DNA of 64,000 bases from Halomonas borealis (GCF_004798905.1 NZ_SDMO01000005.1:1-64000); one strand, 5' to 3'. Shown: positions 43,287 through 52,013, numbered from the stretch's first letter. Notes: a model not told the origin generated them from the letters alone. Translations and numbers: made by a program.

Positions 43287-43769
43287 ATGCAAATCGCGCA
43301 GAATGCCGTTGTCGCCTTCCACTACACCCTGACCAACGATTCAGGTGAAGTGCTGGACAGCTCGGAAGGCCGCGAGCCGCTGACGTATCTCCACGGCTCC
43401 GGCAACATCATCCCGGGCCTCGAGAAGGAAATGGAAGGCCGCGCGGCTGGCGAGAAGCTCCAGGCCAAGGTCACTCCGGAAGAAGGCTACGGCGAAGTCC
43501 AGCCGCAGCTGGTCCAGGAAGTGCCGCGCGATGCCTTCCAGGGTGTCGAGAGCATCGAAGCCGGCATGCAGTTCCAGGCGCAGACCGAAGGCGGCCCGCT
43601 GATGGTCACCGTGACCCAGGTGGAAGGCGACACCGTCACTGTCGACGGCAACCACCCGCTGGCCGGCCAGACCCTGAACTTCGACGTCGAGATCGCCGAA
43701 GTCCGCGAAGCCAGCGAAGAAGAAGTCGAACACGGCCACGTCCACGGCGAAGGTGAGCAGGAGCACTAA
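43287..43769 (+). CDS. slyD: FKBP-type peptidyl-prolyl isomerase SlyD
   Basis: SlyD is a cytoplasmic prolyl isomerase and chaperone that also assists nickel insertion in some species. The 160-residue protein has the split FKBP domain (VVAFHYTLTNDSGEVLDSS, LTYLHGSGNIIPGLEKEMEG) with the insert-in-flap chaperone domain (about residues 70-125, EGYGEVQPQLVQEVPRDAF). The C-terminal tail HGHVHGEGEQEH is much shorter and less metal-rich than that of E. coli SlyD. The start MQIAQNAVV is the family start; an upstream in-frame ATG 12 codons earlier is rejected. Confidence 0.94.
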   Translation: MQIAQNAVVAFHYTLTNDSGEVLDSSEGREPLTYLHGSGNIIPGLEKEMEGRAAGEKLQAKVTPEEGYGEVQPQLVQEVPRDAFQGVESIEAGMQFQAQTEGGPLMVTVTQVEGDTVTVDGNHPLAGQTLNFDVEIAEVREASEEEVEHGHVHGEGEQEH

Positions 43770-43793
43770 GCTCGGCACCTCAACGGACGTCGC

Positions 43794-43820
43794 GGGGCAG
43801 CCATTGGCTGCCCCTTTTTT
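43794..43820 (+). terminator. Strong intrinsic terminator after slyD
   Basis: A 9-bp stem GGGGCAGCC/GGCTGCCCC with 3-base loop is followed directly by six T residues, 24 bases past the slyD stop. This is the most canonical terminator in the window. Confidence 0.93.
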
Positions 43821-43838
43821 ATGCGCCGGTGTCGCCAC

Positions 43839-44468
43839 TCACCCCACGCCTGGCGGCAGCGACTTCAGGGTCAGATAGCCGCCCGCCAGCCGGGTCGCGG
43901 TGGTGATCAGGCAGGCCGCCGCGAAGATTCCCGCCAGCAGCGGGAAGTGTGCCGGCCACAGGCAGAAGGCCACCAGCGCCAGCACCGTCTCGGTGCCCTC
44001 GGTCAGGCCGTTCAGGTAATAGAAGGCCTTGCGCGGAAAGTGGGGCCGATCGAGGGCGTGGCGGGCGGCCATGATCGCGAAGGCCAGAAACGAGGTCGCC
44101 GTGCCGATGAAGGCGAATAGCAAAAGGCTCGCGACCAGGGCGTTGGCCGCCGGATCGGCCAGCGCGAAGCCCAGCACCACGGCGGCATAGAAGACGAAAT
44201 CCAGACCGATGTCGAGAAAGCCCCCGGCGTCGCTGGCCCTGCCGGTCAACCGCGCCAGGGCTCCATCCAGCCCATCGCCCAGGCGGTTGAGCAGGATCGC
44301 CACCAGGGCGGTACCATAGGCCTCCACGGCCAGCAACGGCAACGCCAGCATGCCGGCCAGGAAGGCCGCTACGGTCACCTGATCCGGCCGTACGCCGGCC
44401 TTCGCAAGCCCCTGGGCCAGCCACTTCAAGGGCCGCTGGGTCAGCGGCATGCTCCAACGGTCGAGCAT
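43839..44468 (-). CDS. CDP-alcohol phosphatidyltransferase family membrane protein (YnjF-like)
   Basis: This family joins an alcohol to a CDP-diacylglycerol or similar activated donor at the inner membrane. The 209-residue protein has the complete signature DG-x2-AR-x8-G-x3-D-x3-D, seen as DGALAR...G...D...D from about residue 67, and about five or six transmembrane helices. The acceptor alcohol is unknown; it differs from PgsA and PssA and looks most like E. coli YnjF. Its ATG overlaps the stop of the VTT-flavoprotein gene by one base, so the two are co-translated. Confidence 0.88.
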   Translation of the reverse strand: MLDRWSMPLTQRPLKWLAQGLAKAGVRPDQVTVAAFLAGMLALPLLAVEAYGTALVAILLNRLGDGLDGALARLTGRASDAGGFLDIGLDFVFYAAVVLGFALADPAANALVASLLLFAFIGTATSFLAFAIMAARHALDRPHFPRKAFYYLNGLTEGTETVLALVAFCLWPAHFPLLAGIFAAACLITTATRLAGGYLTLKSLPPGVG

Positions 44469-46699
44469 CAGCGCCCTTCCTCCTTGTCGGTCATGTCCTG
44501 GCTGGCAGACCGCCGATCCGGCGCGCGCCCCTCGCCGCGCCGCCAGGCGAAGTAACGTGCGAGCCAGCCCAACAGCCGCTCGGGCTTGTGGGCGTTCTTC
44601 CAGACACCGGCGGTGGCCTTCACCGCCTCGCTGCGGGTCGGATAGGGATGCACGGTGCCCAACAGCTTGTTCAGGCCGATGCCATGGGTCATGGCCAGGG
44701 TGAACTCGGCCAGCATCTCGCCCGCCCCCGCGCCGACCAGGGTGGCGCCCAGCAGACGGTCGCGGCCCGGCACGGTCAGCACCTTGACGAAGCCTTCACG
44801 CTGGCCATCGGCGATGGCCCGGTCCAGCTCGGCGAGCGAATAGCGAGTGACCTCGACGGCGATGCCCCGTTCGGCGGCCTCACGTTCGTTGAGGCCGACC
44901 CTGGCCACCTCCGGATCGGTGAAGGTCACCGCCGGCAACGCCCGGTAGCCAACCCGGAAGCGCCGCAGCTCGCCGAACAGAGCGTTGACCGTGGCGTACC
45001 AGGCCTGGTGGGCGGCGGCATGGGTCAGCTGGAAGGGGCCCGCCACATCGCCACAGGCCCACACATTGGGCAACACCGAGCGCAGCGTCTCGTCCACCGC
45101 CAGGGTGCCGCCGGGGCCGGTTTCGACGCCCAGCTCCTCAAGCCCCATGCCGGCCACATTGGCGCGTCGGCCGACCGCCACCAGCAGCCGATCGAAGGGC
45201 AGCGTGGTGACACTCTCCCCGCTCTCGACCTCCAGGGCATGGCCACCGTCCTGTGTCACGACCCGCAGTGCCCGCGAATTGAGGCACAACTCGATCCCCT
45301 CGTCGCGCAGTCGCATCTCGACCTCGGCGGCGGCCTCCTGGTCTTCGCGGGGCAGCAGCTGGCCGCCCATCTCCACCAGCGACACCCGGCTGCCCAGCCG
45401 CGCAAAGCTCTGGCCCAGCTCACAGCCGATGGGGCCACCGCCCAGCACCAGCAGCCGCTCGGGCAATGTTTCCAGCTGCCAGAGGTTGTCCGAGGTCAAC
45501 ACCTCGATGGACTCGATGCCCGGCAACGGCGGCACCCAGGGCGAAGCACCACTAGCGATGATCACCTGGCGCGCCGTGATCACCCTTTCGCTCGCCGCCT
45601 CTGCGGTGCCGTCTGCGCTCTCACGCACGCGAATCCGCCAGGGATCGTCGAGCCGCGCCTCACCCGCGACGACCTCAACGCCAAGCCCCTCGTAGCGCTC
45701 ACGGCTATCGTGGGGTTCGACCTCACGGATCGCCCCACGCACGTGTGCCATCACGGCGGCGAAGTCGACCGCCGGCTCACCAGCCTCGACGCCATAACGC
45801 GGCGCCCGACGGACCTCGGTGGCGGCGCGGGCCGCACGGATCAACGCCTTGGAGGGCACGCAGCCGGTGTTCAGGCAGTCACCGCCCAATCGGTCGCGCT
45901 CCACCAGCGCGACCTTCGCCTTCACCGCAGCAGCGATGTAGCTGGCGACCAGCCCGGCCGAGCCGCCGCCGATCACCACCAGGTCGTGGTCGAACCGCGC
46001 CGGCCGCGTGAAGCGCTGGGCCAGCCGACGACGCTTAACCAGCCCCACCATGCCCTTGGCCAGCCAGGGAAAGAGCCCGACCAGCGCGAAGGAGACGATC
46101 AGTCCCGGCGACAGGATGCCCGCTAGCGATTCGAGATCGCCCAATTCCCGACCGGCATTCACGTAGACGGCGGTGCCCGGCAGCATCCCCAGCTGGCTGA
46201 CCCAATAGAAGGTCAAAAGCCGCATCCGCGTGAGGCCCATCACCAGGTTGATGACGAAGAAAGGAAACAGCGGAATCAATCGCAGGGTGAAGAGATAGAA
46301 GGCCCCCTCGCGACGGATGCCCGCGTTGACCCGTTCCAGCTGGGACGCGAAACGTCGCTCCAGCGGCGCACGTGCCAGGGTACGCGCGATCAGCGCGGCC
46401 AGGGTCGCGCCCAGGCCGCTGGCAAACGAGATCAGCACCAGCCCCCAGCCGAAACCGAAGAGCGCCCCACCGAGCAGCGTCAATAGCGCGGCACCGGGCA
46501 GCGACAGCGCGGCCATGGCCACGTAGAGGGCGAAGAAGCCCCCGACCACGGTCAGGGGGTCATCGGCGAGCCAGGCCTGGAAACGCACCTGCTCGGCCTT
46601 GAGGGTCTCCAGGGTCAGCAGCTGATCGGCCCCGGAAAGAAAAAAGCCCCCGACGGCGATGGCGATGAGGCACAGCAATAGCAGGCGTCGTTTGGTCAA
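44468..46699 (-). CDS. Fusion of VTT/TVP38 membrane domain and FAD-dependent disulfide oxidoreductase
   Basis: The 743-residue product joins two proteins usually separate. Residues about 1-230 are a TVP38/TMEM64 (VTT, DedA-related) membrane domain with helices around 6-24, 50-105, 135-155, 165-185 and 195-220 and the loop LGGALFGFGWG. Residues about 238-720 are a class I pyridine nucleotide-disulfide oxidoreductase: FAD motif VVIGGGSAGLVAS, redox pair GGDCLNTGCVPSKA (Cys 275 and 280), NAD(P) motif LVLGGGPIGCELG, FAD motif VWACGDVAG, and the catalytic His in HPYPTRSE. The start is TTG at 46699 with AGGGAG six bases upstream; a GTG 18 codons earlier is less likely. It is the first gene of an operon with the CDP-alcohol transferase and divergent from msrA. 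Confidence 0.9.
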   Translation of the reverse strand: MTKRRLLLLCLIAIAVGGFFLSGADQLLTLETLKAEQVRFQAWLADDPLTVVGGFFALYVAMAALSLPGAALLTLLGGALFGFGWGLVLISFASGLGATLAALIARTLARAPLERRFASQLERVNAGIRREGAFYLFTLRLIPLFPFFVINLVMGLTRMRLLTFYWVSQLGMLPGTAVYVNAGRELGDLESLAGILSPGLIVSFALVGLFPWLAKGMVGLVKRRRLAQRFTRPARFDHDLVVIGGGSAGLVASYIAAAVKAKVALVERDRLGGDCLNTGCVPSKALIRAARAATEVRRAPRYGVEAGEPAVDFAAVMAHVRGAIREVEPHDSRERYEGLGVEVVAGEARLDDPWRIRVRESADGTAEAASERVITARQVIIASGASPWVPPLPGIESIEVLTSDNLWQLETLPERLLVLGGGPIGCELGQSFARLGSRVSLVEMGGQLLPREDQEAAAEVEMRLRDEGIELCLNSRALRVVTQDGGHALEVESGESVTTLPFDRLLVAVGRRANVAGMGLEELGVETGPGGTLAVDETLRSVLPNVWACGDVAGPFQLTHAAAHQAWYATVNALFGELRRFRVGYRALPAVTFTDPEVARVGLNEREAAERGIAVEVTRYSLAELDRAIADGQREGFVKVLTVPGRDRLLGATLVGAGAGEMLAEFTLAMTHGIGLNKLLGTVHPYPTRSEAVKATAGVWKNAHKPERLLGWLARYFAWRRGEGRAPDRRSASQDMTDKEEGR

Positions 46700-46755
46700 A
46701 TCGGTCTCCCTGTTCCATGGTGAAGTCTCGTCGGGTGAGTCGGCGACATGCACGT

Positions 46756-46789
46756 TTCCTTACATTGACGGTCCACCGCATGTAAGGAA
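46756..46789. promoter_or_regulatory. 9-bp inverted repeat in the msrA/flavoprotein divergent region
   Basis: TTCCTTACA and TGTAAGGAA are exact reverse complements separated by 16 bases that contain TTGACG directly after the left arm. The position between two divergent starts suggests an operator shared by both genes. The right arm also forms the AAGGAA ribosome site of the first msrA ATG. Confidence 0.5.
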
Positions 46790-46797
46790 GATCGATC

Positions 46798-47502
46798 ATG
46801 CGCGACTATTCCCCATGTTTCCCTGGACGAGGCCCACCCATCATGACATTCAACACCATGATTCGCTTGCCTGCCCTGCCCCTTCTGCTGGCCGCCGCGT
46901 TCGCCGCTCCCGTCGGGGCCGCCGATGGGCAGAGCCGCGGTGAAACCGCAAACGACGCCCCGAGCACCGCCAGCGCCATCTTCGGCGGCGGCTGCTTCTG
47001 GTGTGTGGAACAGGCCTACGACAAGGTCGAGGGCGTGGTCGCGACGACCTCGGGCTTCTCCGGCGGCCAGCTAGAAGACCCTAGCTACGATGAGGTATCG
47101 AGTGGCGATACCGAGCATATCGAAGTGGTGAAGGTGGACTACGATCCCGAGGTGGTCGACTACCGCACGCTGCTCTACGTGTTCTGGCGCAACATCGACC
47201 CCTTCGCCGTGAATCGCCAGTTCTGCGACCAGGGTCGCCCCTACCAGAGCGCCCTCTTCCCGAAGAACGCCGAGCAACGCGCCCAGGCCGAGACGACCCG
47301 CGACGCCATGGCCGAACGTTTCGACCGCGAGATCGGCATCGAGATCCTCGACGACACGCCCTTCTACGCCGCCGAAACCTATCATCAGGACTACTATCAG
47401 AAGAACTCGGTTCGCTACAACTTCTACAAGTCGGCCTGTGGGCGTAAAGACCGGCTGGAAGAGGTCTGGGGCGACGAGGCCAGCGCCCACACCATGCCCT
47501 GA
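46798..47502 (+). CDS. msrA: Peptide-methionine (S)-S-oxide reductase MsrA, exported form
   Basis: MsrA repairs the S epimer of methionine sulfoxide. The product has the catalytic GGGCFWCVEQAYDKVEGV block, GDTEHIEVVKV, FWRNIDPFAVNRQFCDQG and YHQDYYQKN, and a C-terminal cysteine in YKSACGRKD. Ahead of the enzyme is a Sec signal peptide, MIRLPALPLLLAAAFAAPVGA before AD, so it should act in the periplasm. The start is ambiguous: 46798 has AAGGAAG upstream but gives an odd 20-residue extension; 46843 or 46858 gives a normal signal peptide. Its stop lies two bases from the stop of the convergent MFS gene. Confidence 0.92.
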   Translation: MRDYSPCFPGRGPPIMTFNTMIRLPALPLLLAAAFAAPVGAADGQSRGETANDAPSTASAIFGGGCFWCVEQAYDKVEGVVATTSGFSGGQLEDPSYDEVSSGDTEHIEVVKVDYDPEVVDYRTLLYVFWRNIDPFAVNRQFCDQGRPYQSALFPKNAEQRAQAETTRDAMAERFDREIGIEILDDTPFYAAETYHQDYYQKNSVRYNFYKSACGRKDRLEEVWGDEASAHTMP

Positions 47503-47504
47503 GC

Positions 47505-48701
47505 CTACGCCTCGGCGGCCATGCGGCGACGTTCGCCCAACAGCAACCGCCAGGCCAGCGTCAGCGTGACGAGCAGCATCAGGGCGCCACCCAACAGCGC
47601 CCCCGGCCAGCCCGCCACGCGCCAGAAGGGCTCGAGCCACAGGCCGCCGAGGCTGGCGCCCAGATAGTAGAACACCAGATACAGCGCCGAGGCGCTGCCC
47701 CGCGCACGCCCGGCTTGGCGCCCCACCCAGCCGGAGGCCATGGAGTGGGCCAGGAAGAAGCCGAAGGCGGCCAGGGTGAGTCCGCCCAGGATGACCGGCA
47801 GCGACGGCACTAGGGTCAGCGCCATGCCCACCGCCAGCAGCAGCGTGCCCAGTGCCATGCAGGCCGGCGGCGAGGCACGACGCGCCAGGCGCCCCGACAA
47901 CGAGGAACCCAGGGTGCCACCCAGGTAGGTCAGGAACAGCAGCCCCAGCCAACGACTATCCAGCGAGAAAGGCTCCGCCGCCAACCGGAAGGTCAGGTAG
48001 CTGTAGAGGTTGATGAACACCAGGAAGTTGAGCCCACCCAGCAGATAGGCACCACGCAGCGACGGCTTCCTGAGGTGGCCGACCAAATCACCGAGGGCCT
48101 GGCCCAGCCGGAAGCGTCGCGCCGTGAAACCGCGAGCCGGGGGCAACAGCCACCAGAACAGCGCCACGCCCACCAGGGTCATCCCACCGACCCAGGCGAA
48201 GCTCGCCGACACCCCGCCCGATTCCGCCGCCCAACCGCCGATCACCCGCCCCGAGATGCCGCCCAGTGAGTTGGCGGCGATATACAGCCCCACCGCCGGC
48301 AGCATCGCCGTACGCTCGAACTCGTCGCCCATCCAAGCGATCGCCACCGCCGGCAGCCCACCCAGCACGAAGCCTTGCGCCACGCGCAGCGCCAGCAGCG
48401 TCTCGAAACCCGGCGTGACCGCCATCGCCAAGGACAGCCCTCCTCCCAGCAGCAGCGTCAGGCGCATGATCGCGCCGCGGCCGATGGCATCGGACAACGG
48501 ACCGAAGACCAGCAGCGACGCGGCCAGCGACAGCGTGGCCAGCGACATCGTCAGGTTGGCGGCCAGCGTCGAGACCCCATGCGCCTGGTGCAGCGACGGC
48601 AGCAGTGGCTGTACCACATAGAGGTTGTTGAACACGAGGAAGGAGCCCAGGCACAGGGCCAGGGTCGCGCGCCACCAGGCGCGGCTATGGGCAACGATCA
48701 T
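47505..48701 (-). CDS. MFS transporter (YnfM-like, 12 TM)
   Basis: A 398-residue major facilitator with about 12 hydrophobic helices. Features: motif A between TM2 and TM3 (FGPLSDAIGRGAIMRL), FVLGGLPAVAIAWMGDEFE, and a large central loop GFTARRFRLGQALGDLVGHLR before the second half. Layout and the start with NNLYVVQPLLPSL resemble the YnfM/arabinose-efflux-like group; the substrate is unknown. The ATG at 48701 has GGAG seven bases upstream. The C terminus ends immediately next to msrA, with no terminator between the two convergent genes. Confidence 0.85.
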   Translation of the reverse strand: MIVAHSRAWWRATLALCLGSFLVFNNLYVVQPLLPSLHQAHGVSTLAANLTMSLATLSLAASLLVFGPLSDAIGRGAIMRLTLLLGGGLSLAMAVTPGFETLLALRVAQGFVLGGLPAVAIAWMGDEFERTAMLPAVGLYIAANSLGGISGRVIGGWAAESGGVSASFAWVGGMTLVGVALFWWLLPPARGFTARRFRLGQALGDLVGHLRKPSLRGAYLLGGLNFLVFINLYSYLTFRLAAEPFSLDSRWLGLLFLTYLGGTLGSSLSGRLARRASPPACMALGTLLLAVGMALTLVPSLPVILGGLTLAAFGFFLAHSMASGWVGRQAGRARGSASALYLVFYYLGASLGGLWLEPFWRVAGWPGALLGGALMLLVTLTLAWRLLLGERRRMAAEA

Positions 48702-48843
48702 GGGGTTCTCCGGATGGGCGACCCATGCGGCAGTGATGCCAGGCACTCCGGCCTCCCGCTCACGAGCTCGGCGGGCGTCCGCATGGCGCGGGCTCCCGCC
48801 GACCCTACGGGCCTGCGTCCTGGTTCAGCGCGCTGGCGAGGCC

Positions 48844-49464
48844 TCACCCCTCGCCGCGATCGAAGCCGAGATCGTCGAGACGCTGGGCCAGCTGCACCGC
48901 CTCCAGCGGGCGGCGCGCCTGCCAGTAGTAGTTCCGCCAGTACCGGTTGTCGAGCGAGGACAGCTTGACGCCGCGCGAGGTCGAGGCATGCAGGAAGCGC
49001 CCCTGCCCCACATAGATGCCGACATGCTGGTAGTAGCCCGGAGGCTGGAAGAACACCAGATCCCCCGGTCGCAGGGCCTCACGGGGTACCGACTTGCCTT
49101 CATGGACCTGCTGGGTGGTGGTGCGCGGCAGGTTCAGGTCGAAAGCCTCGGCGAAGACACGCTGCACCAGCGCGGAACAGTCGACGCCGCGGCGAGTCTC
49201 GCCGCCCAGCCGGTAGGGCGTGCCCAGCCAGCGCTCGTGTTCGGCGAGCAGCGCCTGGCGTACCTGAGCCGGCGGTGGGTGGTGCAGGCCGCGCATCTCG
49301 AGGGCCGGGTTGTCGACCGGCGACATCTTCGCCCCGCCGGGCATCTCCGGCAGGTCGCGGGCGAAATAGTCGTCTTCCGGCGCCTGCGATCCTCCACCGG
49401 TGGCACAACCGGTCAGCAGCAACAGTGCCACGCCTGTGACGGCAGTACGACTCCACGTCGACAT
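48844..49464 (-). CDS. NlpC/P60 family lipoprotein (peptidoglycan endopeptidase-like)
   Basis: Proteins of this type (MepS/Spr, NlpC) cut peptide bonds in peptidoglycan. The 206-residue precursor has a lipoprotein signal ending in LLLLTGC (acylated Cys about 20), a short linker, and the NlpC/P60 papain-like domain from about residue 75. The catalytic Cys lies in RGVDCSALVQRVF, the His in YYQHVGIYVG and a further polar residue in RFLHAS. It lies 90 bases downstream of the DUF1266 gene on the same strand and could be co-transcribed. Confidence 0.92.
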   Translation of the reverse strand: MSTWSRTAVTGVALLLLTGCATGGGSQAPEDDYFARDLPEMPGGAKMSPVDNPALEMRGLHHPPPAQVRQALLAEHERWLGTPYRLGGETRRGVDCSALVQRVFAEAFDLNLPRTTTQQVHEGKSVPREALRPGDLVFFQPPGYYQHVGIYVGQGRFLHASTSRGVKLSSLDNRYWRNYYWQARRPLEAVQLAQRLDDLGFDRGEG

Positions 49465-49553
49465 CCCTGTCCCCTCTCCCGATCCTTGCGTTTGGTGGAT
49501 GATCATCACGCCGATCCGGGTCGGCTGGCATGCATCATAACCAGCGTGACGAT

Positions 49554-52013
49554 TTAATGCAGCTGTCGGCCGTCGCCCGGCAGAGTATCCACGTGCATCG
49601 GCGCCCAGTGACGCGGGCGGGCGCCGGGGAAATCGAGGCTCGCCCAGGCCCCGGCCAGCGGCGGCGCCGCGGACAACCAGCTCACCAGGGCCTCGCGGAA
49701 GCCACCCAGGAAGGCCTCACGCTCGGGTGTCTCGCCCATGAAGAACGAGAAACCGGCGAGCAGTCCCCGGGCATATTCTTCCCAGCCGCCGTAGTGCAGC
49801 GCGGCCAGGCCATGGGCTCGCGTCAGGAAGGCGAGGAAGTCGGCTTCGGCGAGCCAGCCGAGCTGACGGCCGGCGATCGCCAGGTCCACCGCCTGGGACA
49901 GGTCCCAGGCGGTCATGTCGAGCTCGTTACACCCGTCCTGCCCGTCCCGCACCCGGATCAGGCGCAACAGGTGGTTGCGCTCCTCCTCGCTGCACTCGTC
50001 GGACTCGAGAGTGACGATCTCCGAGGCCAACCGGCCCTGGTTGAGGGTATAGGGGGCATAGTTGATCTGGTATTCCTGACGATCCCCGGCCTCCAGCAGG
50101 TAATCCACGAACTCGGCGAGCTCGCCCGCCGTATGCAGGCCATAATGACCGTCGACCCACTCGCGAATCGAATCGCATTCACGCTCACTCTCCGGCTGGG
50201 GCAGGCTCCAGGCGGGGCTGTTAAGCGGCCCGACCAGCGCCATGGCCGTGAAGTGCGACAGGCTCGGCCGCGGGCCCGGCTCTCGCCATTCACCGCCGCG
50301 CCCGTCGAGCCAGCGGAAGAGGCTCCCCGGATCCTCCTGATGCCAGCGGATCTCGGCGACCAGCGACGGCTGGTCGGGCTCGGGCAGCAGCCCTTCCCAC
50401 TGCTCCCAGGCCGCGAGCAGGCGTCGCGGGCTGGTATAGAAGCGGCTCAACGAGCCGTGCAGGGAAGCCGCCAGCTCGGCCAGCCGTGCGGCATCGAAGA
50501 GCCCGCTGTCCATGGCCATCTGGAGATGAAAGGCGTATTTCTCGGCCATGTGGATCGTCGCCGCGTGGCGGCTGGCCTTCCCGAGGGCATCCCGGGCGGC
50601 CAGCTCCTCGACTCCCGCCCGGCCGAATGGCGTCAGCGCCGGGGCCGTCGCGGCATGGGCGGCATCCGCCGCCAGCTGGTTGAGGTGATGCGCCTGGGCC
50701 GGCAGCCAGTAACGCGCCAGGGCCTCGGGACCTTCGTCGGCATGCAGGTCGAGGGTCTCGGCGAGATAGCGGCGGGCATCCTGTTGACGCGACTCCGGCA
50801 GCGCCGGCGCCACGCCCTGACGCAGCGCCAGCTCCGGCTCGCGCACCGCGGCCAGCGCCAGTATCCAGTGACGCGGATCGCGGCGCCAGGCCCGCACGGC
50901 CTGACGCGAGGCCTCCAGCCGCGACTCGTCGACGAGCCCCGACAACGACGTGCGCCAAGGGCTGACCGGCGAGTGCAGCAACAACACCCAGTCGGCGGCG
51001 ACGTTACCGCGCAGATCGCGTGCCTCGAACAGGCTGCGACCGCGCTGATAGGCTCGGGCCAACGCCACCCAGTCGCTGTAACGATGCAGGACCAGGTCGG
51101 CCCCGTGCAGCGCGAAGTGGCGCGCCTCGTCGTCATCGAGCCAGCCCAGGCAGAGCCCCGCCCAGGCCAGGTCGATCATGCGCAGCCAGTCCCAGGCGGC
51201 CCACTCCAGGGGTTCGCCACTCTCCACGAACGCCAGTAGCACACGGCCCGCCGGTTGATCGTGGGGAGCCAGCCCTTCCCACCAGGCGCGACGCTGCTCG
51301 CTCGTCGCCGCCAGCAGGTGACTGGCATCCAGGTCCCAGGCCTGGCGATCCCCCTGGGCGCCCAGCCACAGCAGCACCTGAATCAGCTCATCACGCCCCT
51401 GGACCCGCCAGGCCTCGACCAGCCACGCCTCAAGCCCCTGCCAATCGAGGGGTGCGGCCTGAGGCTCGAGCACCGGGCTGAAGGCGGCACGCAGCCGCCA
51501 TACCCGGTCGGCCGCATCGTCGGGCCATAGCTCATGCGTCGAACGCTGGGTCGCGAGCCACTCGCGCAACAGCTCCCAGGTGACCCCTTCGCCCTGATGC
51601 TCGAGGGCGGCCAGGGCCTCGCAGGCCTCACTGAAGCCATCATCGCCATGCATCCAGCCCTGGGCGCTGCGTGCCTGACGCAAGGCGCTCAACCAGGCAT
51701 CCAGATCATCATGGTGCGCCCCGGCTTCCTCGGCGATCCGCCGTGCCCAGGCCCTGGCCCGGCGATCGCTCAGCCAGCCGGCGGCACCCGCCAGCGCCGT
51801 CAGCTCGAGTGCGGCAAGCAATCGGGCAGGATCGGCCTCACCGGCGCCGAACGCCTCTAACAGGCGCCAGCCCAGCTCGCCCCGGTCGACGACTCCCAAC
51901 CCTTCCAGGCGGGCCACCGCCACCTCGGCTTCCAGCGTCAAGGGGTCGGGAGCGAAGGCCCAATCACACAGCACCAGCTGCTGGGCCCACCAGGCATTCA
52001 GGGGATCGACCAA
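49554..52013 (-). CDS. DUF1266-type repeat protein, 819 aa, unknown function
   Basis: No signal peptide or membrane helix is evident; the protein is Trp-, Ala- and Leu-rich and probably all-helical and cytoplasmic. Two full copies of the DUF1266 pattern are visible: residues about 195-335 (WRVQGRDELIQVLLWLGAQG, then AAWDWLRMIDLAWAG and LGWLDDDEA) and about 617-765 (YGLHTAGELAEFVDYLLEAG, then TAWDLSQAVDLAIAG and LGWLAEADF). Partial copies of the second half occur at about 67-120 (GAAGWLSDRRARAWA) and 485-540 (DSGLFDAARLAEL). No catalytic motif is seen. The start is TTG with GAGG six bases upstream; an ATG far upstream (52181) is unlikely. It is divergent from gabD and upstream of the NlpC/P60 lipoprotein gene. 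Confidence 0.75.
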   Translation of the reverse strand: MVDPLNAWWAQQLVLCDWAFAPDPLTLEAEVAVARLEGLGVVDRGELGWRLLEAFGAGEADPARLLAALELTALAGAAGWLSDRRARAWARRIAEEAGAHHDDLDAWLSALRQARSAQGWMHGDDGFSEACEALAALEHQGEGVTWELLREWLATQRSTHELWPDDAADRVWRLRAAFSPVLEPQAAPLDWQGLEAWLVEAWRVQGRDELIQVLLWLGAQGDRQAWDLDASHLLAATSEQRRAWWEGLAPHDQPAGRVLLAFVESGEPLEWAAWDWLRMIDLAWAGLCLGWLDDDEARHFALHGADLVLHRYSDWVALARAYQRGRSLFEARDLRGNVAADWVLLLHSPVSPWRTSLSGLVDESRLEASRQAVRAWRRDPRHWILALAAVREPELALRQGVAPALPESRQQDARRYLAETLDLHADEGPEALARYWLPAQAHHLNQLAADAAHAATAPALTPFGRAGVEELAARDALGKASRHAATIHMAEKYAFHLQMAMDSGLFDAARLAELAASLHGSLSRFYTSPRRLLAAWEQWEGLLPEPDQPSLVAEIRWHQEDPGSLFRWLDGRGGEWREPGPRPSLSHFTAMALVGPLNSPAWSLPQPESERECDSIREWVDGHYGLHTAGELAEFVDYLLEAGDRQEYQINYAPYTLNQGRLASEIVTLESDECSEEERNHLLRLIRVRDGQDGCNELDMTAWDLSQAVDLAIAGRQLGWLAEADFLAFLTRAHGLAALHYGGWEEYARGLLAGFSFFMGETPEREAFLGGFREALVSWLSAAPPLAGAWASLDFPGARPRHWAPMHVDTLPGDGRQLH

